A DNA stretch of 15,353 nt. It comes from an uncultured Dictyoglomus sp. Its GTDB lineage: Bacteria > Dictyoglomota > Dictyoglomia > Dictyoglomales > Dictyoglomaceae. Below are positions 8,475 to 15,353 of the stretch, one piece after another (within the stretch, counting starts at the first letter, position 1; each line of letters begins with the position of its first letter). Location of the stretch: contig CALHTV010000243.1 in NCBI GenBank assembly GCA_938039765.1, forward strand, positions 1 through 15,353. The letters are read 5' to 3'. The position numbers were made by a program, and so were the translations under genes. Below the pieces are notes generated by a model. That model was not told where the DNA came from. It saw only the letters and a list, made by a program, of their open reading frames with translations, and searched no databases.

Positions 8475-8980
8475 TGATCTTTAGAGGGAGAGCTTTGAAG
8501 TATGGAGATAATATAGATACTGATGTGATTATTCCTGCAAGGTATCTCAATACTACAGATCCTAAGGAACTAGCTGAACATTGTATGGAAGACTTGGATG
8601 CAGATTTTAGAGAGAAGGTCAAAGAAAAAGATATTTTAGTGGTTGGAGATAATTTTGGTTGCGGATCTTCTCGGGAGCATGCTCCAATTGCTATTAAAGC
8701 TTCAGGAGTTAAATGTATTGTAGCAAAATCTTTTGCAAGAATTTTTTATAGAAATGCTATCAATATAGGTCTTCCTATTTTAGAACTTCCTGATGCTATA
8801 GACGAAATAAACGAAGGAGATGAAATTGAAGTTGATTTTGAGAGTGGAATTGTTAAGAATATTACCTCTGGAAAGAGTTATAAGACTTTTCCCTACCCTC
8901 CTCTTATTCAAGAAATAATAAATAAAGGAGGTTTAATTGAGTTTGCTAAAGAGAAATTAAGAAAGGGAGGAAATCTATGA
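8474..8980 (+). CDS. leuD: 3-isopropylmalate dehydratase small subunit
   Basis: Swivel-domain partner of LeuC, 168 residues, typical of the type 2 enzyme. Near the start is [16 protein letters not shown], and [12 protein letters not shown] is the substrate-binding loop of the family. The ATG at 8474 overlaps the leuC stop by one base (TAATG), with GGAGGTG at 8459-8465 in the leuC tail giving proper spacing. An in-frame ATG at 8450 exists but would add eight residues with no homology to the family start. Its own stop overlaps the next gene as ATGA, so leuC, leuD and leuB are translationally coupled, which suits equal subunit production. Confidence 0.96.
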   Translation: MIFRGRALKYGDNIDTDVIIPARYLNTTDPKELAEHCMEDLDADFREKVKEKDILVVGDNFGCGSSREHAPIAIKASGVKCIVAKSFARIFYRNAINIGLPILELPDAIDEINEGDEIEVDFESGIVKNITSGKSYKTFPYPPLIQEIINKGGLIEFAKEKLRKGGNL

Positions 8981-10068
8981 ATCTTAAGATTGCTGTTCTT
9001 CCAGGTGATGGGATAGGACCAGAGGTCATTAGACAAGCGATTAAAGTTATAAATACCATAGAAAGAAAGTTTAATCACAAAATAGAAATAAGAGAGGGAA
9101 TTGTGGGAGGATTAGCTATTGATAAATATGGAGATCCCCTTCCAGAAGAAACATGGAGAATATGTGAAGAAAGCGATGCCATTTTACTTGGAGCTGTTGG
9201 GGGACCTAAATGGGATAATTTACCAGGAGAAAAAAGACCTGAAAAAGCATTGTTAAAATTAAGAGCAGGATTTAATTTATTTGCCAATATTAGACCTATA
9301 ACTGTTTTTGATGAACTAATTTTTTCTTCTACTTTGAAAGAAGATTTCTTAAAAGGAGTAGATTTCGTAATTATAAGAGAACTTACAGGAGGCCTTTACT
9401 TTGGAAAACCTAAAGAAACAAGATTTGAAGACGGAGAAGAAGTAGCAATAGACACTATGATTTATAGAGCCTCTGAAATAAGAAGGATAGCCCATGTAGC
9501 TTTTAAAATGGCTCAAAAGAGAAAGAAAAAAGTTACATCTGTAGATAAGGCTAACATTTTAGAATGTTCAAGATTATGGAGAAAGATAGTTGAAGAAGTA
9601 GCCAAAGAATATAAAGATGTAGTTTTGGAACATATGTACGTAGATAACTGTTCCATGCAGATTGTAAGAAATCCAAAACAATTCGATGTTATATTAACTG
9701 AAAATACTTTTGGAGATATTTTAAGCGATGAAGCCGCTATAATTACAGGCTCTATTGGTATGTTACCTTCTGCAAGTTTAGGAAATTCTAAAAAGGGTCT
9801 CTATGAACCCATCCATGGCTCGGCTCCGGATATAGAAGGTCAAAATATAGCCAATCCTTTAGCCACTATTCTATCAGTTTCTTTGATGTTTAGATACTCT
9901 TTTGATTTAGAAGAGGAAGCCAACATTATAGAGGAGGCTGTGAGAAAAGTACTTAAAGCAGGATATTTCACAAGAGATTTATACACCAATAACCCCTATG
10001 CTAAAAAATTGGTTACTACAGAAGAAATGGGAGATTTAATTTGTAAAGTAATCGAAGGAGGTGCCTAA
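8977..10068 (+). CDS. leuB: 3-isopropylmalate dehydrogenase
   Basis: Oxidatively decarboxylates 3-isopropylmalate to 2-oxoisocaproate, and 3-methylmalate to 2-oxobutyrate in the citramalate route. The 363 residues match the bacterial family. Seen are the N-terminal [10 protein letters not shown], the substrate loop [24 protein letters not shown], the catalytic Lys of SVDKANIL, the metal-binding motif [12 protein letters not shown], and the NAD-specific loop [18 protein letters not shown] with Asp285, where NADP enzymes carry Lys. ATG 8977 overlaps the leuD stop (ATGA), with GGGAGG just upstream. The usual DNAAMQ segment reads DNCSMQ, a mild variation. Confidence 0.97.
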   Translation: MNLKIAVLPGDGIGPEVIRQAIKVINTIERKFNHKIEIREGIVGGLAIDKYGDPLPEETWRICEESDAILLGAVGGPKWDNLPGEKRPEKALLKLRAGFNLFANIRPITVFDELIFSSTLKEDFLKGVDFVIIRELTGGLYFGKPKETRFEDGEEVAIDTMIYRASEIRRIAHVAFKMAQKRKKKVTSVDKANILECSRLWRKIVEEVAKEYKDVVLEHMYVDNCSMQIVRNPKQFDVILTENTFGDILSDEAAIITGSIGMLPSASLGNSKKGLYEPIHGSAPDIEGQNIANPLATILSVSLMFRYSFDLEEEANIIEEAVRKVLKAGYFTRDLYTNNPYAKKLVTTEEMGDLICKVIEGGA

Positions 10069-10073
10069 AATTA

Positions 10074-11648
10074 ATGAAAAGGGTCTTTTTATATGACACT
10101 ACTTTGCGAGATGGAGCTCAAAGTGAAAGAATATCTTTTTCGCTAGAAGACAAGATAAGAATTGCTCAGAAGCTTGATGAATTTGGCATTGATTACATAG
10201 AAGGAGGATGGCCAGGATCAAATCCTAAAGATCTAAACTTTTTTAAAAGAATAAAAGAAGTCCCTCTTAAGCATGCCAAAATTGCCGCTTTTGGAAGTAC
10301 AAGAAGAGCTCAGGTTCCACCAGAGGAAGATTCTAATTTAAAAGCTCTTCTAGAAAGTGATACTCCAGTTGTTACTATTTTTGGGAAGAGCTGGAATCTA
10401 CATGTGACTGAAGTCTTAAAAACTACTTTAGAAAATAATTTAAAGATGATCTATGATTCAGTAAAATATCTAAAAAGCTTTAATAAAGAAGTTATTTATG
10501 ACGCAGAGCATTTCTTTGATGGGTACAAAGCCGACCCAGAATATGCTCTTTCAACTCTTGAGGCAGCTTGTGAAGGAGGCGCAGATTGTATTGTATTAGC
10601 AGATACAAATGGGGGTACTCTACCATGGGAGATGGAGGAAATCATTAAAAAAGTAAAAGAGAGAATTAAAAAGCCCCTTGGAATTCACACTCATAATGAT
10701 TCAGGTCTTGCAGTAGCAAATTCCATTGTTGCAGTAAAAGAAGGTGTTATCCAAGTACAAGGAACTATAAATGGTTATGGAGAAAGATGTGGAAATGCTA
10801 ATCTCTCTACTATTATTCCTATTCTACAGCTTAAGATGGATATCAAGGTAATACCTGAGGAAAAACTTTCTCAACTCACAGATCTTTCTCATTGGGTTTC
10901 AGAGGTAGCAAATTTACCTCCTGATCCTTCTGCTCCTTTCGTAGGCAGAAGTGCTTTTGCCCATAAAGGTGGTGTACATGTAAATGCTGTTTTAAAGAAT
11001 CCTAAGTCTTATGAACATGTAGATCCGTCAAAAATTGGAAACAAGAGAAGAATTCTTATTTCAGAATTGTCTGGTACAAGTACTATTGTCTCTAAAGTCA
11101 AAGAATTTAACATTGATATAGATAGAGACTCTCCTTTAGCAAAACTTATATTAGATAAAATTACTTACCTAGAAAATGAGGGCTATTACTTTGAAGGTGC
11201 TGAAGCTTCTTTTGAATTATTGGTGAGACATCTTTTAGGACAGGAAACAAAACTTTTTGAACTAATAAGTCTACGAGTTTTAATTGAAAAGATTGGAGAT
11301 TCTGGAGAAACTATAACAGAAGCTACCCTCAAATTGAAGATTAATGACCAAATCGTACATGTGGCTGCAGAAGGAGATGGTCCTGTACATGCATTAGATC
11401 AGGCTTTAAGAAAAGCTTTAATTGAATTTTATCCAGAACTGAAAGATATCCATTTATCTGATTTCAAGGTTAGGGTATTAAACGGTAATGCAGGTACAGC
11501 AGCAAAAGTAAGAGTCCTTATTGATTCTTCTAACAATCGTGGCGATACATGGAGTACAGTAGGAGTCTCAACAAATATAATTGAGGCAAGTTGGGAGTCG
11601 TTAGTACAAAGTATAGAATATGGTGTATTAAAAATGCGGGAGAGTTAA
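10074..11648 (+). CDS. cimA: (R)-citramalate synthase
   Basis: Condenses pyruvate and acetyl-CoA to citramalate, the entry to the threonine-independent isoleucine pathway. 524 residues. The barrel starts with YDTTLRDGAQSERISF and has EGGWPGSNPKD, typical of the CimA/LeuA-like subfamily and not of LeuA, then the metal site HTHNDSGLAVANS and GYGERCGNAN. A FAHKGGVHVNAV segment and a C-terminal LeuA-type regulatory domain (about residues 400-520) follow. AAGGAGGTG lies 10 bases before ATG 10074, and the gene begins 5 bases after leuB. It sits with leuCDB, whose enzymes finish the conversion to 2-oxobutyrate; no threonine deaminase gene is in the window. Its TAA lies inside the terminal hairpin shared with galK. 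Citramalate synthase is favoured over homocitrate synthase by both signature and context. Confidence 0.92.
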   Translation: MKRVFLYDTTLRDGAQSERISFSLEDKIRIAQKLDEFGIDYIEGGWPGSNPKDLNFFKRIKEVPLKHAKIAAFGSTRRAQVPPEEDSNLKALLESDTPVVTIFGKSWNLHVTEVLKTTLENNLKMIYDSVKYLKSFNKEVIYDAEHFFDGYKADPEYALSTLEAACEGGADCIVLADTNGGTLPWEMEEIIKKVKERIKKPLGIHTHNDSGLAVANSIVAVKEGVIQVQGTINGYGERCGNANLSTIIPILQLKMDIKVIPEEKLSQLTDLSHWVSEVANLPPDPSAPFVGRSAFAHKGGVHVNAVLKNPKSYEHVDPSKIGNKRRILISELSGTSTIVSKVKEFNIDIDRDSPLAKLILDKITYLENEGYYFEGAEASFELLVRHLLGQETKLFELISLRVLIEKIGDSGETITEATLKLKINDQIVHVAAEGDGPVHALDQALRKALIEFYPELKDIHLSDFKVRVLNGNAGTAAKVRVLIDSSNNRGDTWSTVGVSTNIIEASWESLVQSIEYGVLKMRES

Positions 11649-11657
11649 ATCTCCCGC
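11630..11657 (-). terminator. Intrinsic terminator of the gal operon, embedded in the ends of galK and cimA
   Basis: GCGGGAGA (11636-11643) and TCTCCCGC (11650-11657) form a perfect 8-bp stem with a 6-base loop that contains both stop codons. Read on the minus strand the stem is followed by ATTTTT, a proper U-tract. On the plus strand it is followed by ACCCCATC, with no U-tract. It is therefore a good terminator for galK and a doubtful one for cimA. Confidence 0.8.
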
Positions 11658-12790
11658 ACCCCATCTGATGTTTCTAGAACAAGAATTTCTGGTTTAAAAC
11701 CAAACTTATCCTCATAGCTTGTTTTTATTTTTTCAATCCATCTATCAATTATTTCTTGTGGAACTAAATTCACTGTAGAGCCCCCAAAGCCTCCTCCTGT
11801 CATTCGAGAAGCAAAAGCTCCATATTCTAGAGCTTTTTCTACTAAGAAATCCAATTCTTCACAGGTTACCTCATAGAGATTTTTGAGACTTAAGTGAGAA
11901 TCCAGCATATATTTAGGAAGATTCTGCCACTGATCATTTTTCAGATCATTGGCAAAAGCCAAAACTCTTTTATTTTCGTTAAACACATGAGCAACTCTTT
12001 CCCTTAGTGGAGAAGGTAATATCTTTTGAGAAAAATTAAAAGTTTCATCCTGTAGATCTCTTAATGAGTTTATATTCAGGTGTTGTCTTAAAATTTTTAA
12101 AGCTTCTTCTCCCTCTCTCCTTCTTGTAGAATATCCCTCACCAGCTATAGAGTGTTTTACTTTGGTATCAATTACTACAAGACTTAAACCTCTCTTATTA
12201 ATATCAAAGGGTATATTCTCATAATCTAATGTCAGTGTATCAATTAAAAGAGCTGTCTTTTCTTTTCCAAATGTAGCTATAAATTGGTCCATGATTCCAC
12301 ATGGGGCTCCTACAAAATTGTTCTCAGCTCTTTGAGATAATTTAGCTATTTCTTTTTTTTCTATTTTTAGATCAAAATAAGTATTTATTCCATAAGCTAC
12401 CGCAACTTCATAAGCTGCAGAGCTTGATAATCCTGCTCCCATAGGTATTTCTCCAAAAAGATATGCATCAAAACATGGGATTTCTCCTTTTAATTTGACA
12501 ATCTCTGTTATTACCCCCTGAAGATAATTAACCCATGGCTTCTCTTTGTTAAAAGTTATATTAAGGTAATCAAACTCGTATAATTCGTCAAAATTTTCGG
12601 AATAAACTCTAAATTTATTAACATTATTTTTTCTTAAGAAGAAGTAAAAGAACTTACTTATACTTACAGGAAGTACAAAGCCTTGGTGATAATCTGTATG
12701 CTCTCCTATTAAGTTAACTCTTCCAGGGGCTCTAAATCCTCTAAAATTCTTTTTATCCTCAAAGATTTTTTCGATTCTATCAAAATCCAT
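11645..12790 (-). CDS. galK: Galactokinase
   Basis: GHMP-family kinase that phosphorylates galactose at C1, the entry to the Leloir pathway. 381 residues, the usual length. Motif 1 is APGRVNLIGEHTDY (Arg24, Glu30, Asp33 for galactose), motif 2 is the ATP loop PMGAGLSSSAAYEVA (residues 116-130), the catalytic base is Asp168 in GIMDQF, and motif 3 is MTGGGFGGST. ATG 12790 is three bases after the galT stop, with AAGGAGG 12 bases upstream inside galT. The final codons overlap the 3' end of cimA by 4 bases tail to tail, and its stop lies in the hairpin loop of the terminator. Confidence 0.97.
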   Translation of the reverse strand: MDFDRIEKIFEDKKNFRGFRAPGRVNLIGEHTDYHQGFVLPVSISKFFYFFLRKNNVNKFRVYSENFDELYEFDYLNITFNKEKPWVNYLQGVITEIVKLKGEIPCFDAYLFGEIPMGAGLSSSAAYEVAVAYGINTYFDLKIEKKEIAKLSQRAENNFVGAPCGIMDQFIATFGKEKTALLIDTLTLDYENIPFDINKRGLSLVVIDTKVKHSIAGEGYSTRRREGEEALKILRQHLNINSLRDLQDETFNFSQKILPSPLRERVAHVFNENKRVLAFANDLKNDQWQNLPKYMLDSHLSLKNLYEVTCEELDFLVEKALEYGAFASRMTGGGFGGSTVNLVPQEIIDRWIEKIKTSYEDKFGFKPEILVLETSDGVREI

Positions 12791-12793
12791 TTC

Positions 12794-13756
12794 TTATAAA
12801 AGCCTCCTTAAACTATCTCTCATAAGTTCTGCTGATTCTTCTGGAGGTAAAGGATTAATAAAGGTACCTCCTCCAGATTCAACACTAGCTAAATATTTAA
12901 TTTTATCCTTCGCCCTATGTAAGGAGTAGAATTCAACATGAAAATGATAATTCGAATAATCATCTTTTACTGGTTTTTGATGGAATACCATCATGTATGA
13001 GAAATTAAATCCATAAACATTATCATATGCTTTTGTTATTTTTTGAATTATTTCTGCAAGATACATCTTTTCTTCATAGGTCATCTCGGGAAGAGATCCT
13101 ATATGTCTTTTTGAGTAGATGTGTAGTTCAAAGGGATATCTACCATAAAAGGGCATAAAAGCTGTGAAATATTTATTTTCATAGACAACTCTCTTTTTTT
13201 CTTTTAATTCTTTCTCTAGTATTGTACAAAACAAACATTTATTAAACTTCTCGTAAAATTCCTTAACAGCTTTAATTTCTTTTTCAATTATAGGAGGAAT
13301 AAAGGGAAAAGCATAAATTTGACCATGGGGATGATGTAAGCTAACTCCAATTATTTCTCCTCTATTTTCAAATATAAGTACATACTCTATAAAATCTAAA
13401 CTTCCTAAGTCTTTATATCTATCTTCCCAGACCAAAACTAACTTTTCTATTTGTTCCAGAGGCATTCTTGACATTGCAGAATCATGATCCATAGTATAAA
13501 GAACAACTTCGCATACTCCCCTACCCCCTTTTACTCTGTAAGGTTCCTCAACCCATTCTTTAATGTCTGGCGTTTCTTTAGTTAAAGAAGGATATCTATT
13601 TTCAAATACAGCTATATCAAAAGGTTTAGGTACTTCTACTCCTCCGTAACATAAGGGACAAGCATTTCTTGCAGGAAGAACAGGTCTTTCTTGTACTCTA
13701 CCAGCAACTATTACCCACTCTTTTAAAAATGGATGCCATCTTAACTCACTGCTCAT
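12794..13756 (-). CDS. galT: Galactose-1-phosphate uridylyltransferase
   Basis: Transfers UMP between UDP-glucose and galactose-1-phosphate; HIT superfamily. About 320 residues. The nucleophile is His144 in the HPHGQ motif (His142-Pro-His144). A zinc-type CPLC pair lies at Cys33/Cys36, with a second pair in CLFC. The C-terminal half contains FELHIYSKRHIGS and NYHFHVEFY. The chosen start (MSSELRWHP) has GGAGG 12 bases upstream, inside the preceding small ORF. An in-frame ATG at 13786 has no ribosome binding site and would add ten residues unlike the family start. The gene begins 11 bases inside the upstream 34-residue ORF. galE is absent from the window. Confidence 0.95.
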   Translation of the reverse strand: MSSELRWHPFLKEWVIVAGRVQERPVLPARNACPLCYGGVEVPKPFDIAVFENRYPSLTKETPDIKEWVEEPYRVKGGRGVCEVVLYTMDHDSAMSRMPLEQIEKLVLVWEDRYKDLGSLDFIEYVLIFENRGEIIGVSLHHPHGQIYAFPFIPPIIEKEIKAVKEFYEKFNKCLFCTILEKELKEKKRVVYENKYFTAFMPFYGRYPFELHIYSKRHIGSLPEMTYEEKMYLAEIIQKITKAYDNVYGFNFSYMMVFHQKPVKDDYSNYHFHVEFYSLHRAKDKIKYLASVESGGGTFINPLPPEESAELMRDSLRRLL

Positions 13757-13850
13757 CTTTAGTCTCTTCCTCCAATTCAAAATCATAATAGTACATCAAT
13801 CTACCATCTTCTTTAATTTCTACCCTTTTTATCATTTTCCATTTTCTCAT
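13746..13850 (-). CDS. Small uncharacterised protein, 34 residues, between dxr and galT
   Basis: An ATG at 13850 overlaps the dxr stop as ATGA and follows an AAGGGGGA ribosome binding site 7 bases upstream. The frame runs to TGA at 13746-13748, past the galT start. It would encode a 34-residue protein beginning MRKWKMIKRVEIKEDG, with a Tyr-rich middle (RLMYYYDFE) and a strongly acidic tail (ELEEETKDEQ). There is no signal peptide or membrane segment, so it is probably cytosolic. The lysine-rich head and acidic tail give a charge-polarised peptide. I recognise no family. The 90-base gap between dxr and galT would otherwise be unexplained in an operon where every other junction is 3 bases or an overlap. 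It could be a functional protein, a coupling peptide carrying ribosomes from dxr to galT, or both. Reality as a translated ORF is likely; function is unknown. Confidence 0.68.
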   Translation of the reverse strand: MRKWKMIKRVEIKEDGRLMYYYDFELEEETKDEQ

Positions 13851-14989
13851 ATAGCTTTCCCCCTTAGTTTTTTATTTATTATATCTTTTACCCAATTTAT
13901 TATAATATCTAATTGAGATAAATCTTCAATCTTTGAAAAACCATTCCAAGCTTCCATAGTATATTGAATTAAAGGTACTATTTCTTTGAATTTTATAAGG
14001 TTATTTAGGAATAGCCCTACTACTATTTCATCTGCTATAGCAAAAATCGCAGGATAAACGCCTCCCTTTTTCCCTACCTCGTAAGCTAATGCTAGAGCCG
14101 GATATCTTTCAAGATCAACTTCATAAAATTCGAGTTTTTTATCAGATAAGTTTAACAAATTCCACTTAAAGTTAGACCTTTCAGGATAGAATAATGCATA
14201 TTGTATTGGTATCTTCATATCAGGATATGCCATGTGAGCAATTATAGATCCATCCCTAAGTTCTATCATACCATGAACTAAACTTTGTGGGTGAATTAAC
14301 ACTTTTATTGATTCATATTTAAAATTAAAAAAGAAATGAGCTTCAATGACCTCTAAAGCCTTATTTACTAAATTAGCAGAGTCTATAGTAGTTTTGCTTC
14401 CCATATTCCATGTAGGATGCTTTAATACGTCTTCTAAAGTGGCATTCTCTATATATTCTTTAGGCTTGTTCCAAAAAGGTCCCCCTGAAGCTGTTAAAAA
14501 TATCTTGTCTATACTTTTTCTTTTAAAGGCATTCATCAATTGAAACAAAGCACTGTGTTCACTATCTATAGGTATTAATATGGATTTAGATTTTCTTAAC
14601 CAAGTTTTAATTAACTCGCCACAAGCAACAATAACTTCTTTAGTGGCTATAGCTATTTTTTTCCCATTTTCTATTGCTACCTTAGTAGGGTAAATAGCTT
14701 CTATTCCTGAAATAGAAATTACTACTAAATCTGTATCTAAAGAAGCTAGCTCCTCAAGTCCCTCTCTACCGTACAAAAGTTTAGGGTTATAGGAAAAAGA
14801 GAGATCCTTTCTATCATAGAGAGCAACATAAGGAACTTTAAATTTTTCTGCAAAAAATTTAAGTAGCTCTGCGTTTCTTTTTGAGGCTATTCCTACGATC
14901 TCAAATTTATCTTTATTGGCATTAATAACTTCTATGGTTTGCCTACCAATAGAACCTGTTACTCCTAAAATTGTTACTTTTTTCTTCAT
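13847..14989 (-). CDS. dxr: 1-deoxy-D-xylulose 5-phosphate reductoisomerase
   Basis: Second enzyme of the MEP isoprenoid pathway, converting DXP to MEP with NADPH. 380 residues, normal length. Seen are the NADPH-binding LGVTGSIGRQT (residues 8-18), metal ligands Asp142 and Glu144 (IDSEHSALFQ), the flexible-loop region ASGGPFW, the Lys210/Glu213 segment NKALEVIEAH, and IHPQSLVHGM. Two usually strict motifs are diverged: ANKE reads ATKE (residues 115-118) and the C-terminal NAANE reads AIADE. The main catalytic residues remain, so activity is expected. ATG 14989 overlaps the cdsA stop as ATGA. No Shine-Dalgarno sequence precedes it, so initiation probably depends on ribosomes finishing cdsA. 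It is followed by the 34-residue ORF through another ATGA overlap. Confidence 0.95.
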   Translation of the reverse strand: MKKKVTILGVTGSIGRQTIEVINANKDKFEIVGIASKRNAELLKFFAEKFKVPYVALYDRKDLSFSYNPKLLYGREGLEELASLDTDLVVISISGIEAIYPTKVAIENGKKIAIATKEVIVACGELIKTWLRKSKSILIPIDSEHSALFQLMNAFKRKSIDKIFLTASGGPFWNKPKEYIENATLEDVLKHPTWNMGSKTTIDSANLVNKALEVIEAHFFFNFKYESIKVLIHPQSLVHGMIELRDGSIIAHMAYPDMKIPIQYALFYPERSNFKWNLLNLSDKKLEFYEVDLERYPALALAYEVGKKGGVYPAIFAIADEIVVGLFLNNLIKFKEIVPLIQYTMEAWNGFSKIEDLSQLDIIINWVKDIINKKLRGKAI

Positions 14990-15353
14990 AGTAATTTGAA
15001 AATGTATAACATATAATATGCTGTAGGAGCAATAAAAATCAGACTGTCAAAACGGTCTAAAATACCCCCATGACCAGGAAGAAGTGAAGAGGAATCTTTT
15101 ACTCCAATCTCTCGTTTTAGCATAGACTCTACAAGATCTCCCAATTGTCCCATTATTCCTAATATTATTCCCAAAATTATAGGTAAAAGATATCTATTGT
15201 AATATAAATGTCCAAATATTAAAGAAGTTATTGCTGAAAAAACTATTGCTCCTATTGCTCCTTCTATAGTTTTATTAGGACTTATAGAGGGAGATAATTT
15301 ATGTCTACCGAAATACTTACCTATAAAAAATGCAGAAGTATCACTAATCCATG
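14986..15353 (-). CDS. cdsA: Phosphatidate cytidylyltransferase (partial, N-terminus outside window)
   Basis: C-terminal 121 residues of CDP-diacylglycerol synthase, which makes CDP-diacylglycerol from phosphatidate and CTP in the cytoplasmic membrane. The visible part begins with WISDTSAFFIGKYFGRHKLSP and continues with ISPNKTIEG. It has two hydrophobic membrane segments, then the CdsA signature around ESMLKREIGVKDSSSLLPGHGGILDRFDS, and a final hydrophobic helix. The full gene starts beyond 15353; no start codon should be assigned inside the window, although an ATG at 15174 exists in frame. A cdsA-dxr pair is a common bacterial arrangement, often with uppS and frr upstream and an rseP-type protease downstream. 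Here the next genes are the small ORF and galT. Confidence 0.95.
   Translation of the reverse strand, partial: WISDTSAFFIGKYFGRHKLSPSISPNKTIEGAIGAIVFSAITSLIFGHLYYNRYLLPIILGIILGIMGQLGDLVESMLKREIGVKDSSSLLPGHGGILDRFDSLIFIAPTAYYMLYIFKLL

Noticed and set aside
13757..13786. Upstream galT start at ATG 13786
   Set aside because: No ribosome binding site precedes it, and the extra residues come from sequence explained by the 34-residue ORF and the galT ribosome binding site.
1..15353. Insertion sequences, phage genes, CRISPR arrays, tRNA or rRNA genes
   Set aside because: No transposase, terminal inverted repeats, regularly spaced repeats, cloverleaf or rRNA-like sequence was seen; the window is almost fully accounted for by the listed genes.

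Overview
The window looks like chromosomal DNA of an AT-rich, probably thermophilic anaerobic bacterium. Arginine is written mostly as AGA/AGG and isoleucine often as ATA, the third codon position is mostly A or T, and genes are packed with overlapping starts and stops behind strong GGAGG-type ribosome binding sites. A T-box leader, a type 2 LeuC and CimA fit Firmicutes-like thermophiles and Dictyoglomus. Dictyoglomus is my best guess, from general resemblance only. There is no sign of mobile elements, phage, CRISPR, tRNA or rRNA.

Layout. (1) Positions 1-1934, minus strand: three consecutive prepilin-like genes, the last running off the left edge, with a promoter around 1997-2027. (2) Positions 1944-2459: a divergent intergenic region holding the pilin promoter (minus) and, on the plus strand, a promoter plus a complete T-box riboswitch. 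The T-box has a CUC (leucine) specifier, a canonical 7-nt UGGNACC bulge and an intrinsic terminator. (3) Positions 2460-11648, plus strand: one branched-chain amino acid operon, ilvB-ilvN-ilvC-leuA-leuC-leuD-leuB-cimA. (4) Positions 11645-15353, minus strand: a tightly overlapped operon cdsA(partial)-dxr-small ORF-galT-galK, ending at a hairpin shared with the end of cimA.

How the genes work together. IlvB/IlvN and IlvC supply the first two steps for valine and isoleucine. LeuA, LeuCD and LeuB run the leucine branch. CimA makes citramalate from pyruvate and acetyl-CoA, and LeuCD/LeuB can carry it to 2-oxobutyrate, the isoleucine precursor. The operon thus covers most of Leu/Val/Ile synthesis from pyruvate without threonine deaminase, under one leucine-sensing T-box. 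IlvD and an aminotransferase are not in the window. The opposite operon joins phospholipid precursor synthesis (CdsA), isoprenoid synthesis (Dxr) and galactose use (GalT, GalK).

The most striking points are an in-frame amber codon (3552-3554) that splits an otherwise intact ilvB, a 34-residue small gene (13746-13850) coupled to both dxr and galT, and convergent operons whose stop codons overlap inside one hairpin that has a U-tract on only one strand.
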